Source: Topomyia yanbarensis (lineage: Eukaryota > Arthropoda > Insecta > Diptera > Culicidae). From it: a stretch of 64,000 nucleotides of DNA. The notes under the pieces are model-generated. The model was not told the origin of the DNA and searched no databases. It saw only the letters and a list, made by a program, of their open reading frames with translations. This document shows positions 34,326 through 46,734 of the stretch, piece after piece. Within the stretch, counting starts at the first letter, position 1. Each line of letters begins with the position of its first letter. The position numbers were made by a program, and so were the translations under genes. Location: the NCBI RefSeq assembly GCF_030247195.1, contig NC_080672.1, positions 161,189,839-161,253,838 on the forward strand, written 5' to 3'.

Positions 34326-34549
34326 GGTCGGTGTTAAGTCAGACCGGACTAAGTGACAAAATATTGATTTCGAGAAAAACGAGTTTAAAGTTTGAATCGC
34401 AGCTTCCTTTACATTATGATTGGAAATAAATTTTTGCCGTAATTCTTGTTTATTGTTACATATTTCAAATCTGGCAAGAGTCTGTATCCATTGCTATAAT
34501 TATCTCATTTTTTGATGTTTTGCGACTTAGTCCGGTCTTAACACCGACC
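34326..34549. mobile_element. Short MITE, 224 bp, with ~30-bp inverted ends
   Basis: The left end GGTCGGTGTTAAGTCAGACC, continuing GGACTAAGTG, is mirrored at the right by CTTAGTCCGG then TCTTAACACCGACC. There is no coding sequence. The flanking duplication was not determined. Confidence 0.78.
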
Positions 34550-35035
34550 AAATGTCAAATGGAGAAAATCGCGTGGAAACACTTCCTTGTAACTTTTAAA
34601 TTTATTTAATTTTTAAATCACATAGAATGCTATCAATTCAACAATTACCTCAGCATTCACTGATTGCAGGATCGAAAAATCATATTACATGTTTTTTCCG
34701 ATGATAATATAAAGATAATTGGTAATAATTATTTTATAACATTTTGCCAATCACTTTTGGAATTAGGCTCTTTCACACATGTGGTCTTGGCAACATCGCT
34801 TGTAGATGGCACATTTAACTATGACGTTTTGACAGGCGGGCTTGTAGATGTGATATATTTCCAGTGCTGTATTGCAATCGAGAGTATAGATATGAGATTT
34901 GGCATTTGAAAAAGATGCTGTCTACAGTTGACTTGGTAAAACATCACAACGCAAAACATCACATCTACAAAACTGGTAGACTATATGTGACATTTTGTCT
35001 TAAGATTAATTTAACATGTAATAAGTTATTATCTT
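34550..35035. other. Intergenic DNA, nothing recognised
   Basis: AT-rich, with short chance ORFs only. Confidence 0.35.
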
Positions 35036-37660
35036 TTTGCCTTTCTCAATAGAAAGGTATTGCAATTGCTCTGAAAACCGACTTTTTAACGGAGGCCCGG
35101 AGGGCCGAGTGACATATACCATTCGATTCAGTTCGTCGAGTTCGGCAAATGTCTGTGTGTGTGTGTATGTATGTGTGTATGTATGTATGTGTGTGTGTAT
35201 GTGTGTGTGTATGTGACCAAAAATGTCACTCATTTTTCTCAGAGATGGCTGAACCGATTTTGACCAACTTAGTCTCAAATGAAAGGTGCAACGTTCCCAT
35301 AGGCTGCTATTGAATTTCTAATGGATCCGACTTCCGGTTCCGGAATTACAGGGTGATAAGTACGAACACGCAGAAAATGTCGATTTTAATAAATTCTGCA
35401 ATGAATGTATAAAGGTGAAAATTTTTCCAAAATATGACCACAACTGCTTCGATTTGTAGTATTAGGTCACTAACATCCATTCAAAGTCTATTTGGCAACA
35501 TTGGCCACCATCCTCGGTTCCGGAAGCCCCGGCGGAAGTATCTAAATTCAGAATAACAGTCACATCGGTTTCTCGGAGATGGCTAGACCGATTGGACTAA
35601 ACTTGGCCTCAAATGAAAGGTATTGCGTCCCCGTAAATGGCTATTTAATTTCATCCCGATCCGACTTCCGGTTCCGGAGTTACAGGTTGTGGCGTGCGAT
35701 CACATAGCAAATTGTGATTCAAACCGATACTCCGATGAAAGCAAAAAAGGTAAAAATTTCGCTAAAATGTCTCTCAAACAACTTAAATTTGCTGTTCTAG
35801 GTCACCGACGGCCAACCAAACCTTCGTTGACTACATTAACCACCATAGACGGTTCCGGAAGTGCCCGGGAAAAGCGGCCATCTTTCAAAATTTACGAACT
35901 CACATCAGTTTCCCGGAAATGGTTGGGCCAATTTTCACAAACTTAGTCCCAAATGATAGCTATAATATCCCCATAGATGTCTATAAAATTTCGTACGGAT
36001 CGCTTATATGGTTCCGGAAATATAGACTAAACCGTCCGGTCACATATGAAATTCCCATATAAGCCGGAACTCAAATTTTTTTTCAAAGGGGGGACCTCAT
36101 GAAATTTCAGAAATCGAATTCGTATTTTTGATGCCAAACATCTTTAAAATGCATGAAACGTCGAGATTTTATATTATCTCGAAAATTTTTTTTTTTTTTT
36201 TAAATCGACTTTTTGGGACTTTGCCGATTTCGCACCTTTTTGCCTTTCTCAATAGAAAGGTATTGCAATTGCTCTGAAAACCGACTTTTTAACGGAGGCC
36301 CGGAGGGCCGAGTGACATATACCATTCGATTCAGTTCGTCGAGTTCGGCAAATGTCTGTGTGTGTGTATGTATGTGTGTATGTATGTATGTGTGTGTGTA
36401 TGTGTGTGTGTATGTGACCAAAAATGTCACTCATTTTTCTCAGAGATGGCTGAACCGATTTTGACAAACTTAGTCTCAAATGAAAGGTGCAACGTTCCCA
36501 TAGGCTGCTATTGAATTTCTAATGGATCCGACTTCCGGTTCCGGAATTACAGGGTGATAAGTACGAACACGCAGAAAATGTCGATTTTAATAAATTCTGC
36601 AATGAATGTATAAAGGTGAAAATTTTTCCAAAATATGACCACAACTGTTTCGATTTGTAGTATTAGGTCACTAACATCCATTCAAAGTCTATTTGGCCAC
36701 ATTGGCCACCATCCTCGGTTCCGGAAGCCCCGGCGGAAGTATCTAAATTCAGAATAACAGTCACATCGGTTTCTCGGAGATGGCTAGACCGATTCGACTA
36801 AACTTGGCCTCAAATGAAAGGTATTGCGTCCCCGTAAATGGCTATTTAATTTCATCCCGATCCGACTTCCGGTTCCGGAGTAACAGGTTGTGGCGTGCGA
36901 TCACATAGCAAATTGTGATTCAAACCGATACTCCGATGAAAGCAAAAAAGGTAAAAATTTCGCTAAAATGTCTCTCAAACAACTTAAATTTGCTGTTCTA
37001 GGTCACCGACGGCCAACCAAACCTTCGTTGACTACATTAACCACCATAGACGGTTCCGGAAGTGCCCGGGAAAAGCGGCCATCTTTCAAAATTTACGAAC
37101 TCACATCAGTTTCCCGGAAATGGTTGGGCCAATTTTCACAAACTTAGTCCCAAATGATAGCTATAATATCCCCATAGATGTCTATAAAATTTCGTACGGA
37201 TCGCTTATATGGTTCCGGAAATATAGACTAAACCGTCCGGTCACATATGAAATTCCCATATAAGCCGGAACTCAAATTTTTTTTCAAAGGGGGGACCTCA
37301 TGAAATTTCAGAAATCGAATTCGTATTTTTGATGCCATACATCTTTAAAATGCATGAAACGTCGAGATTTTATGTTATCTCGAAAAAAAATTTTTTTTAT
37401 AAAAATCGACTTTTTGGGACTTTGCCGATTTTGCACCTTTTTTCAGTTCAATATTACCGTGGCTGTTTTTTCTTTTTCAAAATTTTAGACCTCGAATAAT
37501 GATTTATTTTCCTGTATATAGTTGTCATGTGATGTATAATAATAAAATGTAATATATGCATTTAAAAGCTTTTAATGAATATAAACAACGCACACATTCT
37601 CGTGATTCATGATTGAGAAAGGCACAATTGCACCGCTAGGTGGATTAAAATAGGTTTTCT
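35036..37660 (+). repeat. Dispersed repeat, long copy with a 1.2-kb tandem duplication
   Basis: A unit from 35036 (TTTTTGCCTTTCTCAATAGA) to about 36236 is repeated almost base for base from 36237 to about 37437. Differences are a few substitutions and small length changes in the GT-rich tract and poly-T. The second unit is followed by the standard tail GATTGAGAAAGGCACAATTG...GGATTAAAATAGG ending near 37660. The first and last segments TGCCTTTCTCAAT and ATTGAGAAAGGCA are exact inverted repeats. ORFs inside are non-coding by context. Confidence 0.8.
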
Positions 37661-38506
37661 ATTATTTGTAGATGATAAAGAGTCAATGCTCAGCTTGTAT
37701 TTGCGTAATAAACTCAGTTTGTTTAAAATTATTACATATGACGTTTCGAATCAAAAGTATAGAAATCTGCTACGAATATACTGAGAATAATCTACAAGAT
37801 AAAACTATATGCAATTTAGCATCACTTTCATGTTCTTCCGTATGTTAAAAGGTAAAAACAGATTTTCCTTTCAATTTAATATGAAAATCCAATAAAACGC
37901 ATTTCATGTGGTGTTTCAAATTAAATTCAAACAAATTCCACGTGAATATGACATTTTTCCATTGAATGTTCATTGCCATGCTACATATATCCCACTAATG
38001 TCAAATATCCTTGAAGGCACGCCAAATGCCTTGATTCCTTAATCAGATTTAAAACATGAAAGGGTCGATTTGGACTTTCAATCACACTTTTAAACTTTTT
38101 TGAGATTTTACGAAAATAACATTATATATTTTTGCGTTGACGGTCACAGATGTGATGAATAACTAAATACTTGTCACATCTGCGGATCACTTGCCAAACA
38201 AGGATTTGGTAGTAAATTTAGAACTATTCCGCTTCCACTTTCTGTACAGCTCCTTTGTGCAAGTTCTAGCACTGTTCTCTGGTTTCTGCTCCTGTTCGGT
38301 ACCTTTCAAGCTTTATACACGTGCTGTTCAAAACGGTTCATTAAAAACAAAATAAATTAAAACATTAATCGAAATATTAGATTGACACTTGAATTGGTTC
38401 AATACCATCGTGGGAATGCAATGCGTCGTTCCCTACTGCTACAATCACTCCGCTTGGATGTCAGATGCTCTTTAAACGTCTTGTTCACACGGGATACAGC
38501 ACAATA
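37661..38506. other. Intergenic DNA, nothing recognised
   Basis: AT-rich spacer between a repeat tail and a Tc1 element. No features supported. Confidence 0.35.
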
Positions 38507-40142
38507 CACTGCTGGCCAATAAAATAGGTGTGTTATAGATTATTTTCTTTTTCTCTCAATTACACATACCAAGTTACAGCAGTCTCACTCACACCTACCG
38601 CACACACAAGCCTTGGTATCTGTCAAGTTACTAGTGGGTTGTTGGCGCTGATTATATTTGCAATCTTTGTCGAGATGCAAAACAAAACTGCCACAGGCTT
38701 TTTTGTGTGGTCAATATAATAGGTGTGTGAAATATATTAACTGGTTATTATTTTACTCAGTACCATTATAGGTTTAATTTGGTAAAGTTTGTATTCTGCG
38801 TGCTAATAAATGTATTTAAATGTTGAATAAGTCAAAGATTTCTTATAGAATAGGTCGAGCATCTCACTGTACTCGAGTGGAACTAGTTTTGCTAAGAAAT
38901 TTTGTTTAAGAAGATAAGACGTACAAATAAATCGCGAATACACTTTGGCATTCCGAAAACTTCTTTACAAATGCCTTAAAACCTTTGAAAAAGAAAACAC
39001 GCAAAAAAAAACCCAAGAGAACATCTACAGCAGCTGACCATTGTATTTCATTATTAGCGAAATATGATCCATTCGCGTCATCCAGGACTATTACAGCACA
39101 AATTGGAAATGTGGTAAGTCCGAGAACAGTTCGCCGTAGGCTGTAAAACTCCAATCTTCCAGAAAGAATTGCTAAAAAGGTTCCACTATTGCGAAGCAAA
39201 AGACTTCGCAGAAATATGCAATTTACTTTTCAACACCGTTAATGGGCCTGGTTCAGAAGGCATAAAAAAAATGGCGACATATCCTTCGGAGGGATGAATC
39301 AAAGATAAACCTGTTTTCCTCCGATGCACAACGAAACGTTAGATGTCCAAAGTGCAAAAAGTTTGATCTGTGACACACGCAAAATATGGTAAAGCACGAA
39401 GGCGAGAACAATGAGGTTTGGGGCTACTTTTCGTGGAATGGCGCAGGTCCTATTTTTCGCAACACCACTATAATGGCAAGATTCGAATGCAAGGCTAAAG
39501 GATGGACATCCTAAAGGATGTCATGCAGTCCTATGCCAAATATAACGTGCCTTTATATGGCAGTTTCAGCAAGATATTGATCGAAAACACACATCGAAGT
39601 ATGTAAAGGAATGATTTCGGGATAATAAAGTGACTATAATTTCGGACCCTACCAATCTCCTGTCATTAATCCCATGGAAAATGTACGGAATGTACTTAAA
39701 AAGAAGTTATCCGGTCAAAATTTCAGAAATAAGGGTCGTTCGTGGGAAGCAATTTAAAAGGAATGGTACACTATGCCAACGGAAAATTATAAGCGTTTGA
39801 ATGACTCAATGCCAAGGCGAATGGATAAAATTTGGTTGAATAAGGGAGGTTACACAGGCTACTAGTTGTTAAAAATATTAAAGTCTTAAAATCATTGGAT
39901 TTGAAAAATTTTAATGCAATGGATTACAATACACCTATTTCATTGACCAGGTGCTTTTTTGGATTTCATGGGGAAGAGAGAGAGTTCCGGTAAAGCATAA
40001 CAATTAATTTACAAATAAAAGTGTTCTTTTTCATATTTACGACTGTGCCTAACTATAAAATATCGGAATAAAAAAATATTTTTAGAGAAAACTCAAAATT
40101 TCATGTATTTTTATCTCACACCTATTTTATTGGCCAGCAGTG
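38507..40142 (+). mobile_element. Tc1/mariner element, 1636 bp, with TA target duplication
   Basis: Perfect inverted ends, CACTGCTGGCCAATAAAATA at the left and its complement at the right (TATTTTATTGGCCAGCAGTG), are flanked by TA at 38505-38506 and 40143-40144. This is the Tc1/mariner arrangement. The interior carries a decayed transposase. Confidence 0.9.
38840..39865 (+). pseudogene. Tc1-like transposase, multiply broken
   Basis: Fragments across frames give a helix-turn-helix region (ALKPLKKKTRKKKPKRTSTAA, with SPRTVRRRL after it), the block QQDIDRKHTSKYVKE with the second catalytic Asp region, and NPMEN...VLKKKLSG with the third acidic residue. Multiple stops and frameshifts separate them, so no protein can be made. 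In an intact element the protein would bind the inverted ends and cut at TA. Confidence 0.8.
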
Positions 40143-40144
40143 TA

Positions 40145-40975
40145 TGTGATTCCGAGCTGCTGCCGATCCATTGTTACTCACACGCTAAAGTGTTATAAAC
40201 AATTGAATGCAGTTAATTTTTGGAATATAGCTCTTAGAATGATTTTATATTCATCCTAAGTTCGGGTCCCCCAAATTTCCGGGGCCTTTCGCCCAGGCCC
40301 AGTATGCCCATGCGTAAAGACGGTACTGCATACTGCAATATCCGTAATTTTACGGATTACCACCTCAAATTGTGCACACATAATTAGATTTTTTATTAAG
40401 GCAGTATATGGGAAAGACGAGAAACGACGAAATATGTTCGTTTTTGTCATTCGTGATCTGGCTCTCTACGGTGCCAAGGGTCCGACAAAAATAAACAAAA
40501 TAACCTAATATTCCTTGGAAGAGCAAGTAGTCGGACACTCATATGAATATATGATGTAGGAGATAAGGTCCCTATACTGCCTATGATCGCAAATCTGTCC
40601 CATTTAGATAGAAAATATCATAGAAAACGGGAGGAATATGCGATTATGGGTAGTATTGAGTAAAATGAGGGTGAAAATCACAGGTAGAATTATCAAAACA
40701 GTAATGTTAATAAGCTTAAATCGTTAATAAAAAAGAGTACAATACTATTCTCCTTCGATTTAGCCAATCAAGTACATATTTATTGATTAAGCATCAAATA
40801 ACAACAATTCTTTCTGATTTTAGATGCTTTGGAGATATAGTTTATTTATGTTGAAACAGTAAATGGAATCACTTAGCATGTCAATCAATTTTATTTCTAG
40901 CTGTCAATAAATATGTACATTAAAACTATTCAACTACACTTTTCATGGGTCTCACTAACTTCAACTCGTTCGTAG
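40145..40975. other. Intergenic DNA downstream of the four-domain peritrophin gene
   Basis: Includes the probable 3' UTR of the gene at 40976. A GC-richer patch near 40263-40310 (CCCCAAATTTCCGGGGCC) is a short inverted repeat. Nothing else recognised. Confidence 0.4.
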
Positions 40976-42210
40976 TTACGGTCGAATGGTGCACTTGGCC
41001 ACCTTCGGATAATCGCAACGATCGAACCGCACACTCCAGTGCTGACCCGGAGGGCACATGATAAGATACGCACGACCGTCGTAACACTTGTAGAATTTGC
41101 CGCAATCCTTGGGATGTGTTATATGTACAGGAAAGTCAGGGTCATCAGTTCTTGGGCAACGGATATCACTCACACCAGCGATCATTTCCCGCTGTTCATC
41201 AGTCCACTCATTCGAGTCCAAGGGAATGGCGTCCTCGTAACTGTAATCATATTCGTAATCTGCGGCTTTGGCGAGTCGTTTCGATAAGTTCTTTTGCTTA
41301 TACTGTATACACTGCGCAAACTGTGGGAAGTCACAACGATTAATTTTCACGCCAAACTGTTGACCAGGAGGACAATCCAGTACGTAGGCTCGGCCATCGA
41401 AGCATTTTTGAAATTTGCCACAATCATAAGCATGAGGTAGGTGGACGGGACGGAATGGGTCGTCGTATTTAGGGCAGCGTGAATCTGGTATGCCTGCGCT
41501 GTAGATGAACTCTGCTCTCATTGGAAGTGCTTCGACTTGTTCATTTTGAGACTCGGAAATTACTTTTTCGAGTACATTATCTTGTTCGTTTGTCTGGACT
41601 ACGGATTCTTTGTTTACAAATTCTTCCTCTGCTTGGAATGGTTTACTGAGGGAACAGCGGGCTATAGATGGGAAATCACAGCGATTCAGTGATGCTCCCC
41701 ATTCCTGACCTGGTGGACAAGAAACCTCAAAACCTTTTCCGCCGAAACATTTCAGAAATTTTTGACAACTAGTGGGATGAGGAAGGTGATCTGGTCTCAT
41801 TGGGTCACCAGTCAAGGAGCACCTTATATCGCTGATACCATCTTCAAATTTGAATTCAGCTGGTTCTGGTTCAGCCAACACAGATCGACACCGTGCAAAG
41901 CCTGGATAATCACAACGCTGGATCTGTGGTCCGAACTCCTGACCTGGTGGACAACTGATAGTAAATGCACGTCCATTGAAGCATTTCAGGAATTTTCCAC
42001 AATCACTCTGATGCGGAAGATGCTTGGGGTTCATAGGATTATCCTCAAGAGGCCATCTTGAATCCAAAACACCTTCATCGAATTGAAATGTCGGAGTAGC
42101 TAATGCTCCAGCCAATAGAAACAAATGAATTATTGCTGCGAATACTGAAAAGTGTCAATTAAAATCTTCATCCTAAGAACTAAGAAATAATTAAATAGGT
42201 TACCATTCAT
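40976..42210 (-). CDS. Secreted peritrophin-A (CBM14) protein with four chitin-binding domains
   Basis: The exons are 42210-42204 (ATGAATG) and 42144-40976, joined across a 59-bp intron (GTAACC...TTTTCAG) in phase 1. The product is 391 aa. The signal peptide is MNVFAAIIHLFLLAGALA (1-18). Four CBM14 domains follow, each with the xSRCP or DIRCP start, GKF-KC, CPPGQ and RCDYP/RCDFP wording. Domains 1 and 2 are nearly adjacent, then an acidic linker, domain 3, a Tyr/Asp-rich linker and domain 4 at the C-terminus (AKCTIRP). In domain 1 the first Cys is replaced by Trp33 (codon TGG, 42053-42055), leaving five Cys there. Expected role: extracellular chitin binding in peritrophic matrix or cuticle. 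Gene structure matches the paralogue at 28389-29083. Confidence 0.93.
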
Positions 42211-42294
42211 TTCGTATTCCAATAAATATTTTAATTGTTTGACTTCCTCTCAAGAAACAGCTATATTAGTTTCGTACTCGGCGCTTATTTCAAC

Positions 42295-42332
42295 ACTGAT
42301 ATCGGATCTTTGCTGTGTCTATCGCTTTTATA
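42295..42332 (-). promoter_or_regulatory. Putative core promoter of the four-domain peritrophin gene
   Basis: On the minus strand TATAAAAG lies at 42332-42325 and the arthropod initiator TCAGT at 42299-42295. Spacing of about 35 bp is slightly longer than the usual 30. The implied 5' UTR is about 87 nt before ATG 42210. Confidence 0.6.
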
Positions 42333-44519
42333 TGAACTACTAGGATACCGCATAGTGTTTGGAAGATCAAAAACCATTCCCGCCATCAGTGCCATCAATG
42401 GAATGACTAATAGTATTTTTTAGGCCGATGATTCTTTCGTACTTGGAAAATTTACGTCGATTGAATCATGGAAGTCGCTTCCTAAGAAAACAACAAGCAC
42501 TTCCGATTACTGGGCAACAATACATAAATATCAGGGCACGTGAAACATCGAAACATCATTATACTACGGTGATGGGCGATTGTGATAAGTGAAAATCTGA
42601 TTCGACAGGCGTGATACGTTATACTATTGGAATGCTAACAAAGCCGAACATTAGCAGTACCTGATGAAAAGGAATGGTTATCGAAGCATGTTTGACCATC
42701 AGAAAGTCATTGTATTCTCTGTATTCTTTGATTCAGGTCGAATGGTAAAATGTGTGAAAAAACTAAAGAAAATAATTCACGTTAAGCTTACAAAGGGACT
42801 GGTTTTGAGATGTTTCATATATTTGATTAATGAACTAATATGTGTTTTCAAGATTCAAATCTTGGATTCCTGACCGCAGTGATGAGTACTTCAGACGTTT
42901 TCATTATGGATTAGAGAAGAGAATTTGGTTAGCATCGTTGAGTAAAGCTCTCCGCACCATTGAATCCAGGTCTGGCAATCCTGGCTCTTAAATATAGCTC
43001 CAACTAGATTGAATCTACTCAGAAATATCCTCTAACAACTCGTTAGGAATTTTTAAACCATTATATCTCTATCAAATTATTACAAGACAGAGAACAAAAA
43101 TCAAGTGATTAGTAATTCAAGACAGCTTTCGCCCATAAGGCCACCATAACAATATTATTTTTAGATGTGTTCATGAATTAAAGATGGTGATACACGATGC
43201 ATATCAAATTTTTCACATTCTCTTTGTGAAACAAAACTATGCGCCTCTAAATAAGAGTTCATTTTATACTCCATTCAAAGATGAAGCAATTCAGTAAAAT
43301 TCTTTAAATATTAGGAACATTATTGGTGGTCAAATTTCGGTGGTCAAATCCGGAATGAGCCATTGGGTTATGACACATTATTCATGTTCTACTTTCCTCA
43401 AGCTGATGTACTATCTCACAAAACAAAAACACTCTTTGACATTCAACATTTGTTGCATTAGGCTATGCAGTTGCCGGCAAATATTGATGTAACAATAAAT
43501 TTAATTCGTTGAGCTGGTCATATGGCTGCATTTACCCAATCTAAATTTGAGGAAAAAAAATGTGTGGAAAGTACCGGGGTTGTGTACAAATCCTGCCTAA
43601 GGAGAAAAGTGGTTAAGAAATTTGGGCAGAGGAGCACAATAATGGACCACAAAATACCAAATGTGAAATCCAAGGCGCTTAAGCTGTTTTGGACGTAAAT
43701 CTATGAAATAATGTTGAATCTCGAATTTGGTGTATTTTCATTAAGGTCTAGGGGTTTCACCAGTTCCTTATTTTTAGAATCCTATGAAATTTTGGGAGAA
43801 TTATCACTGAAACATATGAATCTCAAAAAATTAATTTGGATAAGGGACACAAAATGTGAAAACTTTATTCTCAATCGATATAACTAACAATACGGGTCAG
43901 AAAACTACTGGAAAATCATGGATCCGCGATTTTCTAATTACAGACACATATTCTCGAATATTTTAGAATGGCTTCGTATAATAATTGGCTGGCAAAGTTG
44001 TATCATGTGCAACATGAGACCCCATTATGTGGTCATTCAACTCTGATACAGCTTTATCCCTACTTGCCGGGGGTGCCAACTTGAGTACAAGCCACCTTAT
44101 TGAACATTGAGTAACCAACCTCGAATCTATGATCGTATGCTAACAGGGAGAGAGAAAAGCCGAAGAGCCTCTATTCTCCATGCTAGGACCTGCTCTGTCC
44201 CAGAACGAACGGCTGAAGGAGCAATTACGCTCCTGTTGTAAAAATTTTCGATGATGCTAAACCGTCGAAATTGGCGATTTCATAATTAAGCCCAAAAAAC
44301 TATTTTCAAGCATTCTTTTTAACTATTCATACGGTGCAACAAAATAAAAAATGTACTTTTCAAGTGACCTATCTGGTCTGGTCAAGTACAACGCAAAACC
44401 TTGTGTAATTATTTTAATATATCCCCAAAAACTTGATTTATAACAAAAAAAAACAATTATTCAGGGCTTTCGACACTAAATTTTTTTCTACGCGGTCATT
44501 TTTCAATCGATTCTAAATT
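42333..44519. other. Intergenic DNA, nothing recognised
   Basis: About 2.2 kb of AT-rich sequence. No coherent ORF, terminal repeats or RNA gene seen on either strand. Confidence 0.4.
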
Positions 44520-45200
44520 TTTCGAGTTTTATTGGAGAGAAGACTTTAGCTTCCGGAGTTACGGGTTGTGGCGCGCGGTCGCAAAGCAAATTCCGTTTCA
44601 AACCAATACCGCGATGAATGCAAACACGTCACAATTTCGCTTAAATTTGTGTCAAATAACTTGCGTTTGAAATTCTAAATCACTGACGGCCAAGCGAAGT
44701 CTCGTTTCCCGGAAGTGCCCTAAGAAAAGTGACCACCAAAATTAACAAACCCACATCAGCTTATCGGGGATGGTTTGGCCGATTTGCACACACTTATTCC
44801 CAAGTGAAAGGTAAAATATCCCCACAGACGTCTAGAAAATTTGTATAGATCGCTTTTGTGGTATAGACTGAACCGTCTGGTCACATATGAAATTCCCATA
44901 TAAGCCGGAACTAAATTTTATTATCAATTGAGGGACCTCATGAAATGTCATAAATTGAATTCATATTTTGATGCCAAATATCTTTAATATGCATGAAACG
45001 TCGAGATTTTATGCAATTCCGAACTTATTTTTAACATTTATCCACTTTTTGGGTCTTAACCAATTTTGCTCCTTTTGTGCCTATATGAATAGAATGGTTA
45101 TGCAATCACTATGAAAATCCTCGTCCCGGCTTTTTTCGACTGACAATGTTTCTGGATTTGAACAGAACGTAGCTAGGGGTTTACGGAGAGCGGTCAGCCC
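44520..45200 (+). repeat. Dispersed repeat fragment
   Basis: Begins inside the body (TTCCGGAGTTACGGGTTGTG) without a head. It follows the same order as 36870-37430 (the GAAATTCCCATATAAGCCGG block, the CATGAAACGTCGAGATTTTA block) and reaches a degenerate head near 45085 (ATGAATAGAATGGTTATGCA). Confidence 0.65.
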
Positions 45201-45867
45201 TCCCCCTGGCTTGAAAAAAATGGCCGCCTAGCAGGAGGCTGTTTCTAACCTAATCGCGTGAAGTTTGTTACAATGGTGTACAGAAATCGAGATGCCACAT
45301 TCGAAATGTAAATGTCATACAATCTTGCGTATAATTCTGTATCATTTGACTATTGGTCGTCGAGTGTAACAAAGAAGTTGGACGAAACTCAATTTGTTCA
45401 TTTTAATAATGGCGAAGGCAATAGATTCGACTGTTTTATCGGTGAAAGCACGTAAAGCCGATGAAAAACAAAGACAAATTCTAGAGAAACTTTAGAATAG
45501 GACGTAAGTAACAATGAGAGATTTCTTTTGGGGTCTTTCTCTTCTGTTCATTACTTGGTCGTTTCAACATTTAGCACTCAACTGTTTGCATAATATTCTA
45601 GTAAAACCCATCGGCTTTCGATATGTACTGCGCAATTAGTGCAAAGTGTTATAGTGACGTCGTAATAATCGAAAGAGTATGTAAACAAAGAAAGGCTCTC
45701 AGTGTTACTTACGTCCGGTTATAAATTTTCTCCAGAATTAGTTTGATTGGTTATGTGTCACATTAAATTGTGGAAGCTAAAATACCATCAAACAGATAAG
45801 TTTTGGAAGTATTTTGCTACAATATGCGTTTTGTGAAATTATCCGCAACGGAAAATGCAAGAAATCC
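45201..45867. other. Spacer with an exon-like segment
   Basis: At 45409 an ATG in the context TTAATAATGG opens MAKAIDSTVLSVKARKADEK, continuing QRQILEKL to a TAG near 45494. A donor-like GACGTAAGT follows about ten bases later. There is no downstream coding partner. It may be a fragment of a host exon or chance. The rest is unrecognised. Confidence 0.35.
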
Positions 45868-46397
45868 TTAACCCATCCATGCCCATGTTGTTTGTGGACA
45901 ACAACGTTTTTAAACAGCTATAACTTTTGATTAAGGCATAATTTGCTCACAAAAACAAGTAAGGCTAATAATAAGGCTAATAACTATTGCCTTTCATTTG
46001 AGTATTAATAGTTTCAAGGACCAGCTCTAGAACTGAAGTTATTGCAATTAGTCTGATTGGATTCCGATGGAGCAGTACTGCCAAGACTAGTTTACGTTGA
46101 CGACGGAAAATGATTTTTTCATATATCTTCGTTATGTTGCCATATTATTGAAAATTGATAAAACTTATCGATTAAGACTGCCTTTGGCTACATTTTCCAC
46201 GCGATGGGACTATTGTAAATATTCTAGGAGAATTGCATTGAGCATTGGAAGATAAAAACTGAGGAGCTTCTAGCACTGCGAGGGAAGCACCTATCTTTAT
46301 AAAAAGGCTTTTCGTATTTCTTGACCCCACCGTTTTCAAGGAAAAATAGTTTTGAAACCCTACGTTCACGAGAAAAAAGTTGGGCATGAAAGGACTA
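45868..46397. mobile_element. piggyBac-like MITE, copy 2, inverted
   Basis: TTAACCCATCCATGCCCATG at 45868 and GGGCATGAAAGGACTAA near 46382-46397 are the ends, in the opposite orientation to the copy at 19551-20857. The body matches it (GTTGTTTGTGGACAACAACG; AATTGCATTGAGCATTGGAA against the complement at 20490). The right TTAA has decayed to CTAA. Confidence 0.7.
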
Positions 46398-46734
46398 AAA
46401 AACTACTTCTCTAGGACGTACCATCAACAGAATTTGCGTCGATAATGCTGCTATTCAGGCAGAAAATTCCAAGCTGAAAGCAACTAATTCCCCGGGCGCT
46501 TATGGCGTTCCGTCATTTTTTTGTTAAAAAGTGCATATGAGGGCTTCTTGAACCAGTCGAGTCCTTGTGCTATCACTCACTACTGGAACATTCACTTTCT
46601 GCTGGATAGCAGCGCACATGTTTCCAGTTCACTTGATGGGGAAAGGGGGTTTGGGGAAGGGTGGTATGTGATATGCGGGGGGTGCTAACCCCTCACCGCA
46701 TACCCATAGCTACGCCCCTGTCAAAATACAGAAA
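46398..46734. repeat. C/G-rich repeat block, minus orientation
   Basis: The segment GGAAAGGGGGTTTGGGGAAG...CATACCCATAGCTACGCCCC is the reverse complement of the GGGGCGTAGTTGATGG / CTCCCCCT-type block also seen near 58660-58720 and related to 23000-23110. It is part of the dispersed repeat landscape. Confidence 0.5.

Noticed and set aside
35623..37147. Two identical ORFs containing MSLKQLKFAVLGHRRPTKPS
   Set aside because: They lie at the same place in each unit of a non-coding tandem repeat. Other copies of the repeat do not keep the frame.
42333..44519. Search for a third peritrophin gene between the two known ones or to the right
   Set aside because: No CPPGQ or RCDYP-like block was seen in any frame here.
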